A stretch of 64,000 nucleotides of DNA from Thecaphora thlaspeos (taxonomy: Eukaryota; Basidiomycota; Ustilaginomycetes; Urocystidales; Glomosporiaceae), in contig UWYS01000003.1 in NCBI GenBank assembly GCA_900291925.1, positions 434,001 through 498,000 of the forward strand, written 5' to 3'. A model generated the notes under the pieces. The model saw only the letters and a program-made list of their open reading frames with translations, was not told the origin of the DNA and made no database searches. The translations under genes were made by a program, and so were the position numbers. This document shows, in pieces, positions 56,564 through 64,000 of this stretch. Numbering within the stretch: the stretch's first letter is position 1; each line of letters starts with the position of its first letter.

Positions 56564-57068
56564 GCATCAGCATCATACCCATCGAAATTTCAGATATCGA
56601 AGTGTGGGCGGGCTGCGAGGGCGCGACGTGAAGCGGGCTGCTGTCCGTGGCGACCGGTGTTGGTTGCGAGGCCGTGCTGAGCGCGTCTCCGAAGAAAAGT
56701 CAAAATGCGCCTCGCGCCTCCTGCCATTTTCCCCCCACCCGCCGCTGGGCGCGCTGGGTCCGCTCCAGCTTGCCAGCGCTGAGTCGCGGCAGAGGGTGGC
56801 GTTCCCGTCATCTGTTCTTCCCCGCTACCATCACCCCTACACTCTCGCTATCCTCGTCCCCTCCCCTTCTTCTCGTAGAACCATCCAGACGACGTCGAGC
56901 ACCTCGCCGCTAGCCATTGGCTCGCTACCAATTTCGGCGAGGACCGCCGTACCGCGCCACTCCTACGCCCTGCAACGCAACGCTAGCCCTCCTTCGTCGG
57001 TGACTGGGCGAGCGCCAACCCGCGCCTTACACCACCTATCATCTGACTTCGTATAGGCCGCGGAGGAC
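56564..57068. other. Intergenic, leader of the following gene
   Basis: No independent gene seen. A frame on the + strand is partly open but Ser/Arg/Pro-rich and without ATG context; taken as 3' and 5' untranslated sequence. Confidence 0.4.
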
Positions 57069-59854
57069 ATGTCGCTGCGTAGCGAAGCTCGCGAGTTGGA
57101 GAAAGCCATGCAGATGTCCAAGGTAAGTCCCTGTCCTAGCCCTCGTGATCGCGATCCTTACTTTTCGAGGCTTCCGACCTTTAACAGGATCGGCACTTCG
57201 GTCCCTGCCGCCAAGGCTGGTACCCCTTCCCAATCCAGTACAGCTGTAGCATTAGGAAAGGAGAACGTCCCTGCTGGAACCGCCTCTACCGGGTTCGCTC
57301 CTCCGCCAGGACCACTCTATCGCTGCGAGACGGAGAGGAGCGCGTCCGGCGATCCTTTCGGCACCGGCACCAGCCGGACCAGCTCGGTCTCGCCCTCATT
57401 CCGGCCATCTTCGACCGGCCTTGACGCTATCAGCACGCCTCCGCCTGCGTTCTCTTCGTCTCCCACCACCGCACATGCATCGTCGGCGTCTTTCTACGGT
57501 GCCCCACCACAGCCGCCAAAGGACGGCGTCCGGTTATCCTCTGCAAGGCAGGCCGCCTCTTCGCCCCTCAAGGAGATGCTAGTGGCCGCCTCCAAGCCGA
57601 GACAGTACACGAGTGCTGGCGCCAAGAAGTGGGACCGCGCAGCTCGGATTGGAGACAGCGAGGACGAGGATGACCACGCCGGGACGAGCTCGAGAGACGC
57701 CTCTGTTGAGCTCGCCATCGCAACGCCGTCAGTCTCTTCGGTGAAGGGAGGAGAAGGGTTCTCTAGCGCGAATCGAACCCAGAGTGAGTGCAGTGCAACG
57801 GCAAGGCTCGCAATGCTAGGCTTCGTTCAGACTCGCTGATCGACCGATACCCCTCTCCCCGCAACCCCAGTCTTCGTCGAGCTTCCTGCATCGACGACGA
57901 AGCGCAGCCGGACCGACTTGTTTGACGTCTCGCCCGAACCATCGAGCTCGCCCCCCAAACGCGGACGGAGCGACGGCGGACGTACCATCCCGCCAGACTC
58001 ATCGGGCTCGTGGAAGCGGAGACATAGCACCGAGGCCGACGATGCCGCCTTCGCGGCCGCTCTGGCAATGCAGGGCGAGGGCGTGGCGACCCGGCGAGCC
58101 TCGAGGAACACCACCAAGTCGGTCAGCTACGCTCCAGCTTGCGACAAGGACGGGCGGCCCATCAAGTCGTCATCCGCTGCTTCCGCCTCGTCCACAAAGA
58201 ACGCTCGCACGAATGAGGCCGAGCGCGCGAAGCGAACGGAGAATAAGGTCGCGGAACCTGCCCCTACCACTTCTGGACAAGCAAAACCGAAGAAGGATCG
58301 AACCTCCAAGATACGCGACGAGAACGAGACGGACGAGGACTGGCAGAGCTCGCACAGCCTCGACAGTCCGGCGAGGCAGAGGAGCCCGAGCGCCAAGGAC
58401 TTGGAAGCGCAGGCAAGCAGTAAGGCGACGCCACCAGCGAGCAAGAACGTGTCCAAGCGACTGCAGGAGGTGACATCAATGCGGGCCGAGGCCGAAGGGC
58501 CTCCCGAGGCATCTGCTGCTGCATTTGTAGCCCCGACATCCGACCCCATTGCTGCAATCAACATCGTGCCCGAGGACGGCGAACCGACAGTGCGGAAGAG
58601 CAAGAGGCAATCGGACAAGCTGCAGAGGGAGGAGGAAGCCGAGGCAGCGAGGCGGAAGGCGCGGGAAGAGAGGAAGAGGAGGGAAGCAGAGGAGCGCGAA
58701 AAGGCCGAAGCCGAAGCGGCAGTTCCGCCACGCGCTTCAAACAAAGACGGGAGGAAGGAGACGAAGACAGCCATCGAGGCCAAGACGTTCGACCTGTCGA
58801 CATCGCCGACCCGAACGAGCAAGGCAAAGCAGAGAAGCCTCGGCATCGAAGACGAGGCGCCGTCCGCTGACGAGGCAACAGCGACGGCGGGCGAAGAGCT
58901 GCCGCAGCAGATCAAGAGTCCACGGAAGAACAAGTCTCCTAGCAGCGCGACAGGCGGCCGAGGACGCCAGCAGAGGGTGATAGAATCGGAAGAGCCTCCG
59001 ATCTCCGAGAAGCCTACATCAGCACGGGTTCAAGCGAACGACCAGGAGGCGACAGCTGCAAAAGAGCCAGAAGCGGTCGAGGAACAGGCACAAGAGGACC
59101 GCAAGGATCAAGAGGCGGTTCAAGCGGCGCCCGATGCTGCTACGATCTCGTCTGAACCGGCCACCCCGATGAAGATCGAAATCAAGGGGAAGGAGGCGGT
59201 GGTGTCGACCACAGCGCCCGTGCAACAGCGAGCGGTAAGTGTGCTTCTGCAGCGCCCCTCTCGTCACCTTGGACCAACGGTGACCGCCGCCGTCCCCTCA
59301 ACTCCCTTCGCGCGTTCGCAGTCGACGAGCGTACGACCTCAACCCTCCGCTGTCCAGACGCCCACCGTGTCGATTGCGCATCGCAGTAACTCGACGCCTT
59401 CATCGACTTCTCGCGCCTCTACACCTAGTTCGTCTTCGTTCATGGGGAAATGTGAGTCTTTTCCCTTCACCCTTCCCCCTTCCTCCGCCAGGGACCGGCT
59501 CTCACACTGTCCACATTGTTCCCCTCTATATCTCACCGCACAGCACTGAGCACGCTCCTGACACCCGGCGCATCGCGGTACGGCGCCGTCCGTCGACCCG
59601 GTCTTACACGGAAGACCAACATTCCCTCTTTGCTCAACAAACGAGGACCGCTCCCACCACCTCGACCTCCTGCTCCGCCAAAGAAGAAAAAGAAGGGTGA
59701 CGAAGACGACTACGAGTACGACGAGGCGTATGAACGCTTGATGGGTCGGCTCAAGGATGAAGAGGGGAGCGATGCGGAGCGGGAAGACGAGACCGAGGAG
59801 GTGGGAGAGGAGCCGCTCGAGGAGGCGTTGGATGAGGTCGTTGACGACTACTGA
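57069..59854 (+). CDS. Basic disordered protein with possible RAD51-interacting C-terminus, about 870 aa or less
   Basis: Exons as open frames: 57069-57783, 57871-59451, 59544-59854 (868 aa). Two further stop-free introns are likely inside: 57123-57215 (GTAAGT...CCAAG) and 59235-59321 (GTAAGT...TTCGCAG), which would shorten it to about 808 aa. The protein is Lys/Glu/Ser-rich and mostly disordered, with a charged coiled stretch (EEEAEAARRKAREERKRREA) near residue 490. The C-terminus reads RYGAVRRPGLTRKTNIPSLL followed by Pro-rich and acidic segments. RPGLTRK-x-NIPSLL resembles the RAD51-interacting motif of RAD51AP1 (GLSRxxxxKPLH), and the N-terminus (ELEKAMQMSK) and ADDAAFAAALAMQ recall its short helical repeats. 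The assignment is tentative; no catalytic domain is present. Confidence 0.7.
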
Positions 59855-60021
59855 ATTGTGCGTAGGCAGAGGAGTCAAAGACGATGGGATGTGTATTTGT
59901 ATCGTGCTTCTGGATGGGTTAAGGATCTGTCGACGATCTCGTCGTTGTTGTGTGAGCGTGTCGCCAGTAGCTTCTGGAGCCAAGTACCTTCCGTGGACGC
60001 ACACTCAGCAGGCTCGACGCT

Positions 60022-62328
60022 TTATGAACGCAAAGACTTACCCGCCGCCCTCGTTTGCCCTTTTCCTCTGCCTTTCCGCGCCTTCTTTCGCCCCTCCTTG
60101 ATTCTCCCGATCCACTCCTTGAGACACTTTGCCAACGCCACGAGGAGCGGGACGAGTAGGGGCCCAAAGAGGGGCGTGTAGACTGCATACTTGTGCTCGT
60201 CAGGGAAGTAGAGGAGGCCGAGCATCGTCGGGCTGAAGAAGGCGCGCGAGGCCAGCGTCGAGGCGCGGCAGGAGAGGTCGAGAGCTTCGATTAGGTACGC
60301 GCGGCGGTCGTATGGCGATGAGTTGGAGAGGTGTGTGTTTAGCTGTGTCGCGGCGAAGGATGGTGGGAACTAGTAGTGGTCAGTGTGAGCGTCGGATGGA
60401 AATCAAAGCGGGAAGGGAAGAGGAGTAGAACCCACAGATGCAAGGATGGCAATCGCATTGTCGACGTCCTGCCTGATTTCTTGACCGACGCCGAGGTTCT
60501 CGATCTTGTCGACCAGGCGGACAATCCCGCCGAGCGTCTCTACGGTTTCGCGGGCGTTTTCCAGTGTACGCTTCGAGAGCAGGGCGTCCAGCCTCATCTC
60601 CCTCTCTGCCGTATAGGACCGGTCCCCATCGCGCCGCGAGAAGCCGACGAGGATCTCGAGCTGCTGCGCGAATAGTTCCATGGCTTGAAGCAGCTGCTCG
60701 GTCGGGATCTGCTTGACCGCTGGTACTCCTCGTTCGCCTCTCACCACGTTGGACGCAGTCGTTGGCGAGGGCGAAGGCGACTCTGAGGGATTGAGTAGCA
60801 CGACTCCGCCCCACTGTGGAATCAGCCACGCGGTGCTGTCGCTAGCTCCGCCGGTCTCCGGGTCGCGGATTTGCATCGGTCTATGCGAGGCTGAGGGGAC
60901 GTAAATGATAAAGTGCAAATCGTGCGTCTGGCCCGCTACATCGGTCGCATTGGCGCTGCCGCCGGTCAAAGACGGTCGATGCTGCGGTGCGACGGTCGAG
61001 GAGAGGCTCCACTCGGCTGAGTTAACAAAGACCTTGAGGTCGTCCCACTCGACCAGGTGGCGGACGTGCTTGTGCACCGTAGTGTGCGGCACCAGCCTTG
61101 TCCGCGCAATGCGGCGTGTGACGGTCTCTTTGCGTTTCTTGGGCGGGGTGCGGCGCCGTTGATCTTGCGGCGGCGTCGGCGGTGTCGGAGACGAGGGCGG
61201 GCATTTTGCCTTGCCGCCAAGGATGGCATCAACCTCGTCTTCTTCGCACTCGGCGCCATCGGCCATCTTGACCAGAGCTTCGACCTCTGTCTCGTCTCGT
61301 TCATCAACGCGGCTGGCTGACGCTGCGCTAGACGCCTGCTCCTCGTAGTTGTCGTCCTCCTCGACCTCGACCTCAACCTCGATCTCTTCGTCGATCTCCT
61401 CCTCGTACGCTTCCTCCACCATGGTCTCCTTCGTCACTTCCACTTCGTCCATTGTTGGCTCGAAGTGGAGCGGTGCAAACCACTGCATCTGGCTCTCGAT
61501 ATGGAAATCGTGCAATCCCCGCAGCTCATCGGCGAGGTCCATGATCGGCTGCAGTGCCTCGGGGATGTCGGCTAAGCCATCTTCGCTCTTGCCGCTCAGA
61601 CGCTGCAAGGTCGAGCTGCTCCACACATCGCCCTGCGAGGCGTCCTCGTTCATCAGGCTGAAGACTAGACGGACGTTTCTGGTGTACTGGATAACACGAG
61701 GGTCCTGCTCCACCGTGTTGGCATCCGCCGCCTCTTGTCCCGATGCGCGTGGCGGTGTGGTAGCAGTGGAAAGCGCGTCCTGGCCTGTAAGTTGCAGCAG
61801 CCGCTCGACGACGGCGGTGCTGATGCTGTCGGGAGTCGCTCTCGCATCATCCTCTAACGTCGGTAGAGTGATGACGAAGCCTTGGTCAGAGACGTGGTTG
61901 GCTGGGCTCTCCGGTATCACGACAAAATCGTAGTCGCCAGTCTTTCGGAAGGTGTCAACAGGAGCCTGCTTCACGGTGACCTGCCAATCTGTGCAAGCGA
62001 GGCTGTGACTGCCAACGCGCCTGGTCTTGAGATCTAGGCTATCGAGAAGAAGCTGCTGGATCTCTTGTGTGGCGGGGGTGGAGTTCGGAACATTGTCGAG
62101 AGAGCCAAGCAGGCCTCCTGCGACCTGGACGTTGAGCGACGCTTGGAAGTGCACGGGACAGGAGCGCTCCCTTTCTAGCTGTGCAACGGCCTCGACAGGG
62201 AGTGGAAGGCGGGTGATTGTGGTCGTCTTGAGCCAGAAGGGGACGGCGAGCAGGATGGCCGACCAGAAGGAGAGGACGATGGCCGTCCTCGTGCCGAAGC
62301 TCTGAAAGGCGAGGGGAGGAGGTGCCAT
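60022..62328 (-). CDS. GPI17: GPI transamidase component PIG-S (Gpi17), 737 aa, 2 exons
   Basis: Subunit of the ER-membrane complex that transfers preassembled GPI anchors to proteins. Exons 60436-62328 and 60022-60342 (donor GTGGGT, phase 0). The N-terminal membrane helix and following motif are typical: TAIVLSFWSAILLAVPFWL then KTTTITRLPLPVEAV. The luminal domain contains VVIPESPANH and TAWLIPQWGGVVLLNPSE. Exon 2 supplies AFFSPTMLGLLYFPDEHKYA, YTPLFGPLLVPLLVALAK (second helix) and a basic tail, the conserved end of the family. An acidic low-complexity insertion (EEEIDEEIEVEVEVEEDDNY) near residue 330 and an RRR-rich loop are lineage-specific. A strong GTAAGT 20 bases before the stop suggests an alternative 3' end. 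Convergent with the preceding gene. Confidence 0.92.
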
Positions 62329-62790
62329 GGCGGTGCCGTCGGTGTGGGGGCGACGATGGGGAGGATCAGCTCCGAGTCGCAAAGAGAAGGCGAAGCGGGG
62401 ACAGAAGATGTCGGTCGAGCGGAAGGAAGGGCCAGCTCGGCGCAGCAAAGGGTCCTTCTCACGGCCTGGCCCCGACGGCCAGGGAAAGAGGAGAAAGGGC
62501 AGCCAGTCCCTCGGTTCCGCCTCGGCCTGCCAGCTCTCGTCACCACCGCCGGGGTACGTTTCACGCGGGGAGCCGCCGACCCGAGAGGCGGACCCCGCAC
62601 GCCGGATTCTGGAGAGAGCGTCATGGACCTAAGACCGCTCTCCTTCCCTTTCCCCCGGTAGTCCATCCGCCATCCGCCATCCGCCATCCGCCATCACCAT
62701 CACCTCCTCCCTCTCTCCTCAAGATCACCATCACACGAGCCCGAGGAGCAGACGCACCATCAGCCAATCTTTCTCTATTTCAGCCAATCC
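62329..62790. promoter_or_regulatory. Divergent promoter between GPI17 and the last gene
   Basis: 462-bp head-to-head gap containing the CATCCGC tandem repeat. No coding frame supported. Confidence 0.45.
62664..62694. repeat. CATCCGC tandem repeat
   Basis: Four perfect copies of a 7-bp unit followed by CATCACCATCACC, in the divergent promoter. Confidence 0.88.
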
Positions 62791-64000
62791 ATGGCGGCGT
62801 TTGAGCATCCCGTGAGTAGCTCTCGGGAAGCCTCCGATTCTAAATCGGGCCGTTGCTCCCCATGCAAGCCCGCGCAGCCCTCGTCTTCTTCGGAATTAGG
62901 CATCCGGCTCAGACCGTGCATCCTTCTCTTGTCCCTCTTCTGATCCCTCCTAACAACGCTCAATACTCTACTGCGCTACCCTCCCTCTTAACACTCTTCC
63001 ATCCAGCTCACCGACCCTTACCTCTCGCTGATTCACCGGTCGCGCATCGAGGCCAAGCAGCAGCGTTCGTCGATGGCGTCACATTCGGCAGGCGGCGCGG
63101 CCCCTTCCGCTTCTTCGGCGCGCAGGCCGAGCGGTGACCTCAACCCAGGACCGGCCATCGTCAGCTCGTCGGCCCAGACTCTGTCGACCTCGCTGACGAG
63201 CTCTGGCTCTAGCTCGCTCGCCTCGTCCTTTGAGCCGCTCTCATCGGCCGAGGTGCTGGAGCGGGTCCCGTCATCAGTGGTCCGCGTCCTGGCCGCCCTT
63301 GGACCGGCCATCAGCCTGGCCAACCGCTTCATCCGCCTTGCCACATGGACCGGCAGACCCGGGTCGGGCGGCTCGTCGATGCTGCTCCTGCTCGCATGGT
63401 GGCTCGTTTGCGCCTTTGGCTATGAGCTCATCCGCTACGCCCCTCAGGCCCTGGTCCTCGGCTACATCGCCTTCACCTGGGCGCGCAAGCAGCTCGGCGC
63501 CACCAAACCTACAAAGAGCGCCCGGAGGGTCTACGACAGGCACGACGTCGTCTCGGCCGCAAAGATCAACGTCACCCTGCTCGAGCTCTCGGAGCTGGCC
63601 GACTTCTTTTCGGTCGTCAGGCGATCGGTGCTGGTCCCGACGGTGCAGCTCCTTTCCTGGGACCCTTCGCCCAACAAGACAAAGGCCGTCGCGGCCTTTG
63701 TCTTCTTTTCCTGGCCCGTTTGGCTGCTCGCCTTCCTTCCCTGGGACGGCCTCAAGCTTCCCCGGCTCGTGCTCCCGGTATCGGGCACCGCTGTCCTCGG
63801 ATCGTGCGCCGCTCTGGCTGCCGGGACGAGGGATCTCGCGATCAGAGTCGTCGGCGCCGATCATGCGGCCGCCCTGTCGCAGCGAGCAGCGCCAATCCTG
63901 GACCGCTATGACAGTCTGGTTGCGGTCATCGCGCGGACGCCGTTGCCCTACGTCTACCGCTCGATCTGGGGCGCCATCGGGCTGCTACGCCTCGAGCGCT
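62791..64000 (+). CDS. Membrane protein, possible Pex23/Pex30-family peroxin, 3' truncated by window end
   Basis: Exon 1 62791-62811 (MAAFEHP), exon 2 from 63007 and open to the window edge, so about 338 residues are visible. After a short lead (LTDPYLSLIHRSRIEAKQ) and a Ser-rich region, two hydrophobic segments appear: SMLLLLAWWLVCAFGYELI with YAPQALVLGYIAF (around residues 125-155) and AVAAFVFFSWPVWLLAFL (around 225-245). This helix-pair pattern with a conserved WW and Arg-Tyr (LIRYAPQALV) resembles the N-terminal reticulon-like part of integral peroxisomal membrane peroxins of the Pex23/Pex30 group, which shape the ER at peroxisome exit sites. The expected C-terminal dysferlin (DysF) domain would lie beyond the window, so the call is tentative. 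Confidence 0.6.

Noticed and set aside
1..64000. CRISPR arrays, transposons or secondary-metabolite cluster
   Set aside because: No repeat-spacer pattern, no transposase or reverse transcriptase motif, and no polyketide, peptide or terpene synthase was seen.

Overview
The window looks like nuclear DNA of a GC-rich basidiomycete fungus. The few-intron genes, short introns (about 80-140 nt, GTRNGT donors) and overall gene content fit a smut-lineage (Ustilaginomycotina) genome better than a rust-lineage yeast; that placement is an inference. There is no operon logic, no CRISPR array and no recognisable transposon. Genes lie on both strands with divergent and convergent spacing. Exon joins given here were built by hand from splice consensus, reading phase and family conservation, and no transcript data were available.

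Left part (1-19 kb): a lower-GC orphan ORF, an intron-containing tRNA-Pro(CGG), a FUN14-family mitochondrial protein, dihydroorotase (pyrimidine synthesis), then a 4.4 kb stretch with no long ORF. That stretch decodes on the minus strand into two very intron-dense genes: a 16-exon HEI10/CCNB1IP1-type RING protein (meiotic crossover factor) with three 12-nt exons, and a second unidentified five-or-six-exon gene. A forkhead factor and a very large Ser-rich coiled-coil protein with a GM130-like N-terminus follow.

Middle (19-41 kb): a Zn2Cys6 regulator, the CST telomere-capping subunit Stn1, histone chaperone Chz1, RNA polymerase III subunit Rpc9, the U3 processome WD40 protein Sof1, the CCAAT-binding subunit Hap2/NF-YA with an unusual insertion in its conserved core, a secreted GPI-anchored ThuA-like protein, a Kelch/DUF4110 protein, the CaaX carboxyl methyltransferase Ste14 and Mediator subunit Med21.

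Right part (41-64 kb): the Dsl1-complex tether Sec39/NBAS, a second Zn2Cys6 regulator, a FUSC/aromatic-acid-exporter-like membrane protein, a ZCCHC8-like zinc-knuckle protein, a basic disordered protein with a possible RAD51-binding C-terminus, the GPI transamidase subunit PIG-S/Gpi17, and the 5' part of a membrane protein that may be a Pex23/Pex30-type peroxin. Most genes are housekeeping (nucleotide synthesis, Pol II/III transcription, ribosome biogenesis, chromatin, ER-Golgi traffic, GPI and prenyl modification) mixed with three or four regulators. The most interesting material is what ORF scanning misses: the HEI10 gene, its silent neighbour, and several stop-free introns lying inside long ORFs.
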